Notes under the pieces: model-generated
Seen by the model: only the letters and a program-made list of their open reading frames with translations
Told to the model about the DNA's origin: nothing
Databases searched by the model: none
NCBI GenBank assembly: GCA_002049455.2
Contig: KV919087.1
Coordinates: forward strand, 21,051-85,050
DNA from: Porphyra umbilicalis
Taxonomy: Eukaryota; Rhodophyta; Bangiophyceae; Bangiales; Bangiaceae
DNA: 64,000 bases
Direction: 5' to 3'
Program-made: the position numbers and the translations under genes
Shown here: positions 44,106 to 55,076 of the stretch, piece by piece
Position numbering within the stretch: position 1 is the stretch's first letter
Layout of the letters: every line of letters starts with the position of its first letter

Positions 44106-45833
44106 TCATACCGACGGCCAGGTCCGTCGCCTGCACCCAAGTAAGGAGGTCGGAGAAGGAACCGGGGGGAGGAAGCATGCCCTGGTTAACTTGGAGCGCA
44201 GGGTCAGCTGGGACACTGTCAGCGGCCCGACCAACGCGTCCGCGTGATAGCCCAGACGGACGACCTCTGCCACCAATGTCGCCGGCGCCACCACCCCGAG
44301 CGCCCCCGTGGCCGTCGCCACCATCCCCACCACCGCCGCCGGCACCACCACCATCGCTGCCGCCAGCGCCGCCGGCGCCACCCTCCCCAGCATCCTCACC
44401 GCCGTTGCCACCGTCCCCGCCGCCAGCGCCGCCAGCGTCACCACCGCCCACGGCTGCGGGGCCACCCCCGCCGTCCCCGCCACCGCCGCCACCGCCGCCA
44501 CCGCCGCCACCTCCGCCACCGCCGCCACCGCAGCCGCCGCCGCCGCCGTCACCGCCGCCGGCGCCACCATTTCCGCCGCCGCCACCGCCGCCGGCGCCAC
44601 GACCCCCACCATCTTTACCGCCGCCGACGTCACTGCCGTCGCCGCCATTGGCGGCACCGGCGCCTGCGCCCTCACCGTCGCCCGCAACGCCGCCACCGTG
44701 ACCACCAATGTCGACATCTGCGCCATGCCCGCGAGGATGAGGTGCGCCACGCTGTGGTGGCGCGCGGGGTGGAGAGCCACCTTGAATTGCTGGTACATTG
44801 TGCCGTACAGGCGCTCGACCTCCTTGCGAGCGCCTTCTTGTACGGCGTTGAACTCAAGCTCCTCCGGGGTGCCGGGGTTCTGGTGGGGGCGAACTAGAAA
44901 GCGGTAAGAGGGAATGATACCGTCGACTGAATAGTAAAGATACGTGTAACTCCGTCCGTTCACTTCAAAAGAAAAGTCACGTGGCGGCCACTCGCCGCGC
45001 ACGACACGAGAAAACAAAGGGCTCTGCTTGAGGACGTTGATGTCGTTGTTGCTTCCTGGCGAGCCGGCAAAGACGTGCCAAACCCAGAGGTCGTGGTCGC
45101 ACACCGTCTCCAGGACAATGGACCGCTTGCCCGACCTGCACTTGTGCTGTCCCGCCGCCGACTTCGGGCAGCCGTGCCACTCCTTGTGGCTGCAGTCCGA
45201 GCTGCCGATACAGCCGGGCAAGCCCCGGTCCTTGTTGAACGCCAGGATGCGCGTGATGTCCTCGTTCGTCGGCGCGCGCAGGTAGGTCGACTCGTGCTTG
45301 TTGACGATGAACTCGATGAAGCTCTTGACGGCGGCATTGGTGGTCGACTTCGACAACCGGACGTACTCATCGGGGCGGTCCGCCGCCTCGCCGTTGCCAA
45401 GAACGCGCAGCGCGGCGACGACTTTCTGAAGCGGATGCGCCTGGGGTCGCCCGGTGGCGTTGACGCGTTGGCGGAAAAACGGCTCGTCCTTTATGTCATT
45501 GTAGACGCGCATGAACACAGCACGTGGCATTCGGAACCGGCTCTCAAAGTCCGCCTCGTCGAAGACGGGCGGCTGCCCGTCCACACGTCAGTAGTCGCGC
45601 AAAATGTTGCGCAGCCCGAGGTTGAAGTCGCGCTTCTTGTTGGGCGCGCGCCCACGAACTGACCCGCGGTGCCGTCGCCGCAGGCGCTGACAACCGCGGA
45701 CCCGCCGTGTCAACTGCAGCAGCCGAAGATGGTGGCTCACAGCCATTGCGAGGCCCGAGAATAGGTCTTCCTGGTCCACAGCACCCCCCATTTCGTCGCC
45801 GTGCTCCTCTTCGCGGATGTTCTTGGTCTGCAT
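44106..45833 (-). pseudogene. PIF/Harbinger transposase (DDE_4), premature stop
   Basis: Start at Met 45833 (MQTKNIREEEHGDEMGG); N-terminal basic segment RGRAPNKKRDFNLGLRNILRDY, then a TGA at 45588-45590 where a Trp codon is likely, then VDGQPPVFDEADFESRFRMPRAVFMRVYNDI. The catalytic domain shows PGCIGSSDCSHKEW (first Asp), SNNDINVLKQSPLF (second Asp), YYSVDGIIPSY and EGARKEVERLYGTM (Glu), matching Harbinger order and spacing. True homology ends near 44710. The remaining Ala/Val-rich ~190 codons to 44106 come from a GCC/GGC triplet repeat and may not belong to the protein. Convergent with the Myb-like partner, the usual two-gene content of a Harbinger element. Terminal repeats not identified. 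Confidence 0.82.
44270..44700. repeat. (CCG/CCA)n-rich triplet repeat
   Basis: Nearly continuous GCCGCCACC-type triplets. It gives a Pro-rich frame on one strand and an Ala/Val-rich frame on the other, so it inflates open frames here. Confidence 0.8.
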
Positions 45834-46089
45834 CAACGAAGAAATCAGGATTGCAGGGGAACGCACGGACCAACAATGCCACAGGAAGCACAGAATCGCA
45901 GTGACACGGCACTCAATGTCAGATACTGCATCCCACGTCGAAACCACACTCGCTGGCGTGCTCCCCCGCACAACACCCGGTACACCGCACACACAAGTGC
46001 AACGCATTGCCGAAAACGATTGAATGGGAAACGCACAAGTCGGTTAGCAACGATTTTAACCGGGCCCCCGTTCTTGACGACGCTTCTGG

Positions 46090-46840
46090 TCAGTGCAAGC
46101 GGAGCCGGGCACGGCGAACGGCGCCGCCGCCGGCAGGGATGCGGGCGTTAGTCGGCGGCGGAGCCGGCGGGCGATGCGGCCTTCGTCGGCGGCAGCGCCG
46201 AAGTGCACGGCGGCTCTGCTTGGCGGCGGCGGTTGTCTTGGTCGGCGGCGGCGGCAGGGACGGGGGCGTCGGTGGGTAGCGGTGGCGGCGGAGAGAGTCG
46301 ACGGCTTCCCCGGCGTCAGCAGCGAGGGCACCGGATGGGGGGGCGGGGACGGCGCTGGCGGTGTCGGCAGCGGTAACGGTCGGCGTTGGCAGCGGTCGGT
46401 GGGGGCGGGGGCGCGCGTCGGGACGTTGGCGGGGGCGACCGACGTCGTTGGCGGTGGTCGGCGGGGCCGAGGGCGCGCATCGGGACGTTGGCAGGGGAGA
46501 CAGACGTCGTTGGCGGTGGTCGGCGGGGCCGGGGACGGCGTTTGCGGTGTTGCAGGGATCGAAGAAGGTATTGGCGGTGTTGGCGGGGGTGACGGTCGAC
46601 GTTGGTGGTAGTCGGCGGGGGCGGTGACGAGAATGGGGACACAGGTTGTCGGTAGCGACCGGCGTCGTCGCCGGCCACTCGGCGATGGCGGGGACGGGGG
46701 TCGGTGGGGCGACGGCGGGCGGCGAGGGCCGCCGTCTGCCGCGGGGACGGTAGTTCCGGCGGGCGGTGGCGGCGGCGGCGGTCGGTGGCGGCGGGGAGGC
46801 GCACGGCGACGACGGGGACGGAGGCGCAGGTGGCAACGGT
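46090..46840. repeat. GC-rich low-complexity DNA with a 63-bp local repeat
   Basis: Two tandem units starting GGGACGTTGGC at about 46419 and 46482; otherwise degenerate GGCGGTG-rich sequence. Long frames on both strands are compositional. Confidence 0.5.
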
Positions 46841-47780
46841 CGGCGAGGGCAGCGGCGATCGGCGGGGGCGGGAGGCCCGAGCGGCGACGACGGTCGGTGG
46901 TGGCGGCGCTGGTGGCGGCAACGGTCGGCTTGGGCCGCGGCGCTCAGCGGGGGCGGGAGGCCCGAGCGGCGACGACGGTCGGTGGTGGCGGCGCTGGTGG
47001 CGGCAACGGTGTGGGGGAGGCGACGATCGGCGAAGGCGGGGGGGGCGAGCGGAAACGACGGTCGGTGGTGGCGGCGCGGGCGGCGGCAACGGTCGGCGGG
47101 GGCGGCCGCGATCCGCGGGGGCGGGAGGCGCGAGCGGCGACGACGGTCGGTGGTGGCGGCGCTGGTGGCGGCAACGGTGTGGGGGAGGCGGCGATCGGCG
47201 GGGGCGGGGGGAGGCGAGCGGAAACGACGGTCGGTGGTGGCGGCGCGGGCGGCGGCAACGGTCGGAGGGGGCGGCCGCGATCCGCGGGGGCGGGAGGCGC
47301 GAGCGGCGACGACGGTCGGTGGTGGGGGCGCGGGCGGTGGCAACGGTTGTCGGGAGTGGCGGCGATCGGCGGGGGCGGGGGGGGCGGACGGCGGCGGTGG
47401 TCGGTGTCGTGGGCGCGGTTGGTGGCAACGGTCGGCGGGGGCGGCGTCGATCGGCGGGGGCGGGAGGGGCGCGCGGCGGTGGTGGTCGGTGGCGTGGGCG
47501 CAGTTGGTGGCCACGGTCGGCGGGGGCGGCGTCGATCGGCGGGGGCGGGGGGGGCGGACGGCGGTGGTGGTCGGTGGCGTGGGCGCGGGTGGCGGCAACA
47601 GTCGGTGGGGGCGGCGTCGAAAGCGGCCGGTGCGGGAGGCGGCGGCGATTGGCGGGGGCGGGGGGGCGGACGGCGACGACGGGGACGGAAGCGTGGGTGG
47701 CTGCGGCGGTCCGTGGCGGTGGCGCGGTTGGCGGCAACGGTCGGCGGGGGCGGCGGCGACGTGGAGGCGGCGGCGGGGGT
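46840..47780. repeat. ~85-bp minisatellite, about ten units
   Basis: The block CGACGACGGTCGGTGGTGGC (or AAACGACGG...) recurs near 46884, 46969, 47050, 47136, 47221 and 47306 and then more degenerately to about 47720, with steps of 81-88 bp. It is open in all three forward frames and shows no protein motif. Confidence 0.75.
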
Positions 47781-48357
47781 GCCGGTGTGCGCGGGTGGCG
47801 TTAGGGGGGGGCAGTACGCGCGCGCGCGGGACGCGGCGGTAGGTGGTAGAGAGGGCGGTATTTGTGGCCGCCCAGGTGTCTGTGTTGTGTGGGCTGTGGG
47901 TTGCTGTGGGGGTGTGGCGGTTGTCAGGGGTGCCCTGGGGTGCTGTCAAGGGTGGAGGGTTCTACTCAGTTCACTACGTTGCCGCAGGTGCGGCCATTTG
48001 GCGACCGGGCGCGGGACCGTAGCCCGGCCCCGCCTCGTGTGCCCGCACGAGCGCTCCGATCCAGTTGTTTTACCAGTGTCGGTGCGATCGCGCCGCGTGT
48101 CCGACAGGCCCGCAAGCGCGTTCGGCCACACGCCACCGCACCAGAGATACGTGACACACTTCAGCAATCCGGGCTCTGGGGTCGAGATGGCATGCGGCCG
48201 TCCAGTTCCGAGAGGTACAATATTCCATCCGTGGGTGGCTGTCGAAACAAAAATATTATAAATTGGGCAATCTGACGACAATATGAACTGCCACTTGTCA
48301 CTCATTTAACCCCGTGAAACCGCGATGGACCAATCAGAGCACAGAACCCGTTGGCCC
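47781..48357. other. no gene recognised
   Basis: Mixed GC-rich to AT-richer sequence (48230-48310 is AT-rich). No coding signal supported. Confidence 0.5.
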
Positions 48358-48521
48358 CAGGGCCAACGAGTTGCCAACGGAGGCTCCGTTGGCAACTCGT
48401 TGGCCCTGGGGCCAACGGCTCCGACCCCGAATCGGACGCAGGGCCAACGAGTTGCCAACGGAGGCTCCGTTGGCAACTCGTTGGCCCTGGGGCCAACGGC
48501 TCCGACCCCGAATCGGACGCA
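48358..48521. repeat. two 81-bp tandem units, each with a 47-bp inverted repeat
   Basis: Each unit holds 23-bp arms beginning GGGCCAACGAG around a single G: 48360-48406 and 48441-48487. The two units are essentially identical. Additional GTTGGCCC/GGGCCAAC pairs flank them, so the block can fold into several alternative hairpins. It looks like a foldback or MITE-type structure; no transposase is associated. Confidence 0.85.
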
Positions 48522-49519
48522 AGTACATTCGCGTTTTAACTCGCTTGACCTCCGTTGGCAACGCCGCGTGCACGTCCGACATTCTTACCCGCCCCGAGAA
48601 CTGGCCAACGGCGAATTTGAGACACGTTTCTGCAACGTGTGCCAAATATGGCGTTGGCCGGACATTGGTGGAAATGCTCTTAGGGCGGTGGCGCGCTCTG
48701 CGACGCATCGATACCGGGCACGCCGGCCGGCTACATAGCCTCGAGCGCGCACGGGGGCACGTACAGCCACGCTGCCGTGGCGGGGAGAATGTGGGGCGGG
48801 GAAAGGGGTGCCGCCCCCGCCACCGCAGCAGCGGCGGCCCGCCGGCGTCGCGCGACGCCCACAGGAGGGGCTGTCACTCCGCCGCGCAGCGCACCTGCGC
48901 ACGGCGGGCAGGGCGGCCGACACGGCACACGGGCGGGCGGGTGGGACTGATCGCCGCGCGATGGGGCGCCTCCAACCGCGCCGCTAGGTGCCGTCAGCAA
49001 CCGCGGTTGCCGCCAACGCGCCGCCGCAACAGAAGACGGCGCGCAGGCACGATCATCCGCGGGTCATCGTGGGCGCGTCGAACCTCGGAAGTCGCTGCGC
49101 GCGGTCGCCGCGCGCAATTCAGGGCGGTGGGGGGGGGCAGAGGAGCAGACGCCGTCCTGGCCCTGTGACTCTGGTGGCAGGAGAGTCCTTCTCAGCCACG
49201 TAACTCTATTCGCTTTTTAGCGTCATCGCGACCCTTCCAACGCTGACACGCCCTCAGATCCCTGAGGACACGAATGCAGACTGCCACCTCTGAAACGGAG
49301 ATCAAGTCCTTATATCTCAGTAAATGTGTGCATCACTACACTTTGAGAGCACCCTGTCCTAAAGGCCAGGGAACTGGTCACAGCAGCCCGGGAAGCATGC
49401 CCGGGAAACGCCGTTAAGGCAGGTATCGGCGCGGCGGATATCCTTTATCCGCCGTGGGGTGCCGCACGGAGCGTGCCCGAGCTCGTCTGTCTCCGTCCCC
49501 TTCTGTTTCCTTCTAGTTG
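48522..49519. other. no gene recognised
   Basis: Roughly 1 kb before the hAT insertion. Several short frames, none with a motif. Confidence 0.5.
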
Positions 49520-49527
49520 CTGCTGAC
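49520..49527. repeat. hAT target-site duplication, left (CTGCTGAC)
   Basis: Eight bases directly repeated at 55069-55076. Eight-bp duplications are diagnostic of hAT elements. Confidence 0.95.
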
Positions 49528-49740
49528 CAGGCCTCACCAAGGGTATCAGTTTCAGCCACGAGTACGGTATGTGGCTCGAATCCAGCCACCGAGTATTGAC
49601 TGACAGTGAGCCGGATTTTAGACGTCCGAGTATGAGTGTCGCTCAAATCTGACAGAGCGGGTATCAAGAGTACATACCCTTGAAGTTTTGGGTCGTCGGT
49701 ATCCAATGTCGTTCCGAGGCGCGGGTATGCGTATACCTTT
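49528..49740. repeat. hAT left subterminal region with GGGTATC repeats
   Basis: GGGTATC or its reverse complement, exact or with one change, recurs at about 49541, 49659, 49674, 49696, 49722 and 49733. The same motif clusters at the right end. Confidence 0.65.
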
Positions 49741-50725
49741 CACAGGAATGCATATTTCCTTCGTGCAGCTAACTTTGTAGTTTTGATACCAATTTATTCG
49801 TTAAGCGGCTGATGTCGTCGTTGTGCCGGACCTCCGTTGGCTCCTCGGCCCGAACGAGCATTGTCACTGGGTCCGACCGGGCGGCGATCAAGGCTACAGG
49901 CCCTGTCGAATGCGTCCACCCCAAGGACCGATTGGGACTCTCGGTGGAAGTGCAAGGAGCTATCGAGAGGCTCGCGAAAGGCGAGACTAACGGGAGGGTT
50001 GGGAAGGTGACCGCCGCCGCGCCGCGTGCTGGGCGAGGATGAAGATCGGGGCGGAGGAACGGGGAGCGCAGAGAAGGATGACGGACGCCTAAGAGCGCAA
50101 GAGGGTGGATGGTGGGCTGTCACTCGCTTCGCACGCATGCAGAGTAGAGATGTGCAAATTGCAGCCACGTCGTGCAATTTTCGGAAACTTTCCTGTGTCG
50201 CGCTGGAAGGGTCCTGGGAGCGTCACGCCGTAAATTACGATTGCAGCCACGTGTGTGGACCTCAGAAGGGAGATCCGGGTGCGCTGGAGGCGTATCGGAC
50301 GCTTGTGGTTGTGCTTCGAGCACACAGGCACGGCTCGACCTCACCCGTCGGCCCTCAGGCGCATCCTAGGCCGTTTTCGGCTGTGCCTAGGCGCGGACAG
50401 ACCACTTTCAGCCTCAAATATCGGCCAGCAGGGGCACGCGGGAAGTTCCCTTGGCTGCCTTTTTCCCCTTCGCGCTGCGGGAACTTCCGAGGACGCGCAC
50501 GCCGAGAGTCGCCTCGTCCGTTGTGATGCCAGTGGCCGGCCGCACCTTGTGGTCCTCGAGGTTACGGCATTCGACACCGCCAGATACCGCCCACGCATCA
50601 ACCTACCACTGTTTTCAACTTCGGCCCGTGCCCTTCTTCCTCTCCTCGTTCCCCCGCACTTGTACAATTTTTTCTCACCCAACCCCCCCCCTCGCCCGGA
50701 CCCGTGCCCCACCATTGGCTACGCG

Positions 50726-52783
50726 ATGCCTGCACATGCGCACCGAGCTCCGGCGTGGAGGTTCCTGGCGACCACGGAGGTCAACGGACGGCTGCGGTTG
50801 TCATGCGCGGCGCCGGGCTGCTCCTACCGCGCGCGCGTGGCTAACATCACCCGGGCTATAGCTCATCTGCTCGCCTGTCCGCTAGCCAAGCACACTTGGC
50901 CCAGGCTCGCCGCCGCCTTGTCACCCCGTCGCCTATCGGACGATGCGCCGCCTCCCTCATGCTCAGAGATTGCCACCTGGGCAGAGCAGTGCGCGGCGCT
51001 AATGTTTCAGTCCGGCCTGGCGTTTGGAACGTTTGACAACCCCCGCTGGCGTGCCTTCTTCCTTACCACCTCAGGCGGGCGGTTCTCTGGGCCAGGGGGC
51101 CGTTGCGCTGTCGGGGGCTCGCTCCTGCAATCGGTGTTTGATCGGGTTTTCGCCCAGGTTTTGGCGGTGGTGGCCGCCCATCACGGCCGGACTTTGACCT
51201 GCGACGGCATCACCGACGCCAACTCCAGAGGAGCCTACAACGTAATTGCTTGCGCTCCAGTTCCCTTCATTATGTCGGTCTTCCGGCTGGGAGTGAACCC
51301 GTCTACCGCCGAGAACCTGCTGAACGGGCTCGTGTCTTCCCTGCCCCAGTCGCTCACGGAACCGCAGCCCGTGTCGGCTCTTCTCCGTGGCCGCGCCATC
51401 CCCAGCGCCCGGTTGGATGCTCTGCTGGGCTTCCCTTTTTGGGCGATGGTGACGGACAACGCAAGCAACATGGTGCTGATGCGCAACAAGGCGGTAGAGA
51501 GCGGACTCTCCATCATGGCGTACGGCTGTTTTGCTCATGTCGTGAACCTGTTGGCCAAGTATGTCAGCAAGCAGTCGGCTCTACAGCTGGGCATCAAGTC
51601 CGCCGTCACCTGGAGCGTCTTTTTCCGCCGGTGGACGCGGGCTCGCAGCTTGTTGACCAATGACAGGGCCGTGCAGCGGCTTGCCGGGGTGCTTATCGAG
51701 TCGCCCAAGTCATTTAGCCCTACGAGGTGGGTCAGACAGAGCGTAGTCATACGCTCGTATTTGAGCAATTTGGAGGCTTCTCGCCGGGTGTTAGCGGCAA
51801 ATCGGCACAACCCCACCGGCTTCGATGTGCCCGACAGTGTTTTTTCCGCAGTGGACCAGGCTGCTCCCGCCTCGTCGGCGGCTGTCGCCGCCCCGGTGTT
51901 GCGGATGTTGTTCCGTATGTCTGCGTCTTTGGAAGCAGACGCGTCCCCTCTCTCGGCCGTGGTGGGTCTACTGTCTGGGTTTGTGGTGGCGCTGCGCACT
52001 GGTTTTACCGAGCTGCCCGAGAGCACCCGCAGCTACTTGGTGGACCGCGTACACGCACGATTCGCCTCCTTTGGTGACCCACACGCAGTCCTTGCGTTTT
52101 CCCTCGATCCATTCTTTGCCCCGTGCAGACACGCCGACGACGGGGCGCTGTGGGGGACTCGAACACTGGCGGGGCACCGCGACGCCGCCATCGAGCGGCT
52201 AGCCGGGGACGACGTGGCGTTTCGCAACGCGCTTATCGGAGACCTGGGCGGGTACATCACCCACGTGGACTCCGCGGCGGGCGTTGACGGCTCCCCTCTT
52301 CACCCCGCCACGTGGTGGCGGCTGTATGGTGACTCGTGGCCTACGCTTCAGGTGGTGGCCACCCGGCTGCTGTCGCTCGCATGCTCCTCTGCGGGTTCGG
52401 GGCGCTGCTTCAAGACCCTCGGCGTCGTGTTGTCCCGCACCCGCAACAGGACGCACGACGAACGCGTCGACCGGCAGTGGTCTGTGGCCTTCAACTCGAG
52501 GCAGCTCAACCGGGTTAATGCGGTGGCCATGTACCAGCGATCCAGGACAGAGAAGGAGGTGGTGGGTTTGGTGCGTGTGGCGGTGGCTGCCGCGGTTGCG
52601 GGGGCGGGGGCGGGCGGTGCACCTGCTGGAGGGGCGCCTGCTGCTGAAGGCGACGATGATGGAGATGATGATGACGAGGGGGATGAGGACGGGGCAAGTG
52701 GAGATGAAGGAGGCGCTTTGGAAGCTGAGGATATTGAAGCTGGGGCGGTGGATGGTGAGGTGAACATTCTGCTTGCTGACTAA
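50726..52783 (+). CDS. hAT-family transposase
   Basis: About 685 residues from ATG 50726 (MPAHAHRAPAWRFLATTEVNG); the frame is open upstream, but the region before is TE terminal DNA. A BED-like zinc finger is suggested by CAAPGCSYRARVANITRAIAHLLACP (residues ~27-55). The core shows LTCDGITDANSRGAYNV (first Asp), FWAMVTDNASNMVLM (second Asp), YGCFAHVVNLLAK and SPTRWVRQSVVIRSYL. The C-terminal hATC dimerisation region is HPATWWRLYGDSWPTLQVVATRLLSLACSS...ERCF-like, with RTHDERVDRQWSVAFN. The last ~70 residues are Gly/Ala- then Asp/Glu-rich. No stops or shifts, and TIRs and TSD are present, so it may be active. Confidence 0.9.
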   Translation: MPAHAHRAPAWRFLATTEVNGRLRLSCAAPGCSYRARVANITRAIAHLLACPLAKHTWPRLAAALSPRRLSDDAPPPSCSEIATWAEQCAALMFQSGLAFGTFDNPRWRAFFLTTSGGRFSGPGGRCAVGGSLLQSVFDRVFAQVLAVVAAHHGRTLTCDGITDANSRGAYNVIACAPVPFIMSVFRLGVNPSTAENLLNGLVSSLPQSLTEPQPVSALLRGRAIPSARLDALLGFPFWAMVTDNASNMVLMRNKAVESGLSIMAYGCFAHVVNLLAKYVSKQSALQLGIKSAVTWSVFFRRWTRARSLLTNDRAVQRLAGVLIESPKSFSPTRWVRQSVVIRSYLSNLEASRRVLAANRHNPTGFDVPDSVFSAVDQAAPASSAAVAAPVLRMLFRMSASLEADASPLSAVVGLLSGFVVALRTGFTELPESTRSYLVDRVHARFASFGDPHAVLAFSLDPFFAPCRHADDGALWGTRTLAGHRDAAIERLAGDDVAFRNALIGDLGGYITHVDSAAGVDGSPLHPATWWRLYGDSWPTLQVVATRLLSLACSSAGSGRCFKTLGVVLSRTRNRTHDERVDRQWSVAFNSRQLNRVNAVAMYQRSRTEKEVVGLVRVAVAAAVAGAGAGGAPAGGAPAAEGDDDGDDDDEGDEDGASGDEGGALEAEDIEAGAVDGEVNILLAD

Positions 52784-53984
52784 ACTTGTGTGCTACTTTT
52801 CTTTATTTCAGTTGCCCAATCGACAGTGTCCATTCGTCACCAGCTGCACAAGTGTAGCATGAGCAACGCACAACAACCTCCATTCCGACGGAGCCAGACG
52901 CGACTACGGTTGCCCAGTACCAACTGCACTGGCCCCCCGCTCTCCGCAAGGCACCCTCGTTGCTCGCTTCTATCCCTGACCGCACCACGTGGTTGTCACA
53001 CATGTTGGAACAAGCCTCTGCAACCTCCGATACATTTTTCCATGCCGCCACATCCGCCCCCAACACACTACCCCAGCTCCCCCCCGCCCCCCACGTCTCG
53101 TACAATCACTTCCCTACCACCATGGATCCTGTCCGCACGCACACTATCTCAGCCACTGCGTGCTCCTGTACAAAAGCCAGTCGAGTAGATTCCCACTGCT
53201 GGCGACTCGGGAGCCACCAGCCGTCAGCAACTCATTTTGCCGCTACTGCCCGCCGTACACCCCCCCCGTCGATGGCGAGACGGCCACCTCGTAGCTTGTT
53301 GCATGATTGCCCCTCTTGGACCTTTCGGCGGATGGTCTCAATCATCATCTGTTCAGCACCCACACGCCCGTGGAAATGTAGGCAGAGATTATGCAGAACG
53401 AGACAAGAGAGAATCAAAAGCGACGCGAAGAGCGTTTTGTTGACTCTGATGGACGTGGGCGTCTTCTTCGCGCACCAAAATTGCCGTGCACCTCGACCAT
53501 GTGGATTAGCACCGCTCGTTGTTAGCTTCTTCTTCGCCTTTACGTGTTGATCGGCATGGTACCTGTAATAATTGACCGCACTCCCGTGCCGCACTCAACA
53601 AGCCGATGTATTGGAATAAGGTCAACCAGCGCAGTCGCGCGCTGTCCCTTCCCCTTGATCCCGCCCCCGAATACCACCCAAAATATATCTCGATGCGAAC
53701 ACGTACCTGGCTCAGCTCGACTCCCAAGACACGACACAGAGTACTGGTCAAAAACTTTGAGACCAGGGCGATGCGCGACCTGAGAGCGGGGACGGCGTTG
53801 CCGACCGAGAGCCGAACACCCCGCCGCCGAAAAAGGGCCCCACAGCAGCAGCAGACGCAGCGTGGCGCCCACTATTCCCAAATAGGGGGGAGCGCCACGG
53901 CCGACGAAAGGGCAAATCGCCACCAACACGGAAGCACACCGCCGACAACGAAATGCGTAGGTTGGCTGATCGTAGGCGGGAGGC
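52784..53984. other. hAT internal non-coding region
   Basis: No second gene is supported between the transposase stop and the minisatellite. Confidence 0.5.
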
Positions 53985-54345
53985 AGGCCAACGACCGCGG
54001 GGCGACCGACGGAGGGCAGGGGGCAGACCAAAACCAGTGGGGTCACCAGCGGTGGGTGGAGGGCACGCCAAAGACCGCGGGGCGGCCGAAGGCCGCCATA
54101 AGGCAAGCCAACGGCCGCGGGGTGGCTGACGGCGGGCGGGAGGCGCGACAACGACCGCGGGGTGGCCGACAGCGGGCGGGGGGGAAGCCGACGACCGCAG
54201 GGTGGCCGGCGGCGGGCTGGGGGCACGCCCACGACCGCGGGGTGGCGGACGGCGGGCGGGGGGGAAGCCGACGACGGCGGGGTGGCCGACGGCGGGCGGG
54301 GGGCACGCCCACGACCGCCGGGTGGCCGATGGAAGGAGGGGGGTA
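53985..54345. repeat. 40-bp minisatellite inside the hAT element, about nine units
   Basis: The block GACCGCGGGGTGGCCGACGG (or one to three changes) starts at 54073, 54113, 54153, 54193, 54233, 54273 and 54313, exactly 40 bp apart, with older units to the left. Forty is not a multiple of three, so the long frames here cycle through all reading frames and are not evidence of a protein. Confidence 0.88.
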
Positions 54346-54839
54346 AGAAAAATATGGCGGGGTGACTGATACCGGGCAGAGTGAAGGCCGACACCCGCGT
54401 GGGTGCCGGCGACGGACGGGGGGCTGGCCGACGCGCAGGTTGGCCGGTGGCAGGTAGGGGCCCGGCCGGCACGCGGGATGCCGACGACAGGGGAGACGCC
54501 GGGGAGATCGCGGCCACCGGCAGGGGGGGGCGGGGCGCCGAGAAGGGGTACTGGAAGAAGCAGCAGGGTGGCAACTGTGCGTCTTTGGTGGCGCGCGTTG
54601 TCTGCGGTGCTGGTGGTGGGGTGGCCCTTGCCAGGAGGCGGCAAGACTGTGCGCGAGGGTGCAATCGGTCGTCCAGATGCTTCGCTGTGCAACACGCTGA
54701 CAGCAGTTTCAGAAAAATACTTGTCATCGTAAATTTACGCTGTTTCCTCTTTCTTTCATCCACACCACTAATGCAGATGCGTGATGTTGGCCCGAATCGC
54801 ACGCTCTGCCTCTGCTCAGATTGCCAGGCATCGATTTGA

Positions 54840-55068
54840 TGTGGGAGTATCCGGTCAATTCACCGTCAAAAGTGTCGAATTATCCAGAATCGAGAGTACG
54901 AGTAACACTCTTGATACCCTTGGACGTCAGGTTTCGCGGGTATCTGACCACTGCTCATTCACCGAGTCTGGGTATTCGGGAAGGACCGAAAAATCCCGCG
55001 AGTAAAAGTATATACCCGAAAAATATACTCGAGTGATACCCTTCCCGAAATACTCTTGGTGAGGCCTG
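54840..55068. repeat. hAT right subterminal region with GGGTATC repeats
   Basis: GATACCC/GGGTATC variants occur near 54846, 54913, 54937, 54970, 55011 and 55035, mirroring the left end. Confidence 0.65.
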
Positions 55069-55076
55069 CTGCTGAC
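55069..55076. repeat. hAT target-site duplication, right (CTGCTGAC)
   Basis: Matches 49520-49527. Confidence 0.95.

Larger units (their letters stand above)
49528..55068 (+). mobile_element. complete hAT transposon (5,541 bp)
   Basis: The left end CAGGCCTCACCAAG matches the reverse complement of the right end CTTGGTGAGGCCTG over 14 bp, with looser similarity beyond (GGGTATC against GAGTATT). A perfect 8-bp TSD surrounds it. It encodes one intact hAT transposase, followed by about 2.3 kb of non-coding DNA that includes a 40-bp minisatellite. Confidence 0.95.

Noticed and set aside
43802..44701. Pro-rich 299-codon forward frame
   Set aside because: Produced by the CCG/CCA triplet repeat antisense to the Harbinger transposase C-terminal tail; no motif.
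45960..46070. Right terminal inverted repeat of the Harbinger element (GGGCCC-containing)
   Set aside because: A similar GGGCCCCC block near 34645 is in the same, not inverted, orientation, and no TTA/TAA duplication was found.
46090..48261. Several long overlapping frames on both strands (up to 619 codons)
   Set aside because: All lie in GC-rich minisatellite DNA, are open in multiple frames and have repeat composition only.
53540..54802. 420-codon reverse frame
   Set aside because: Runs through the 40-bp minisatellite, whose period is not a multiple of three; no recognised domain.
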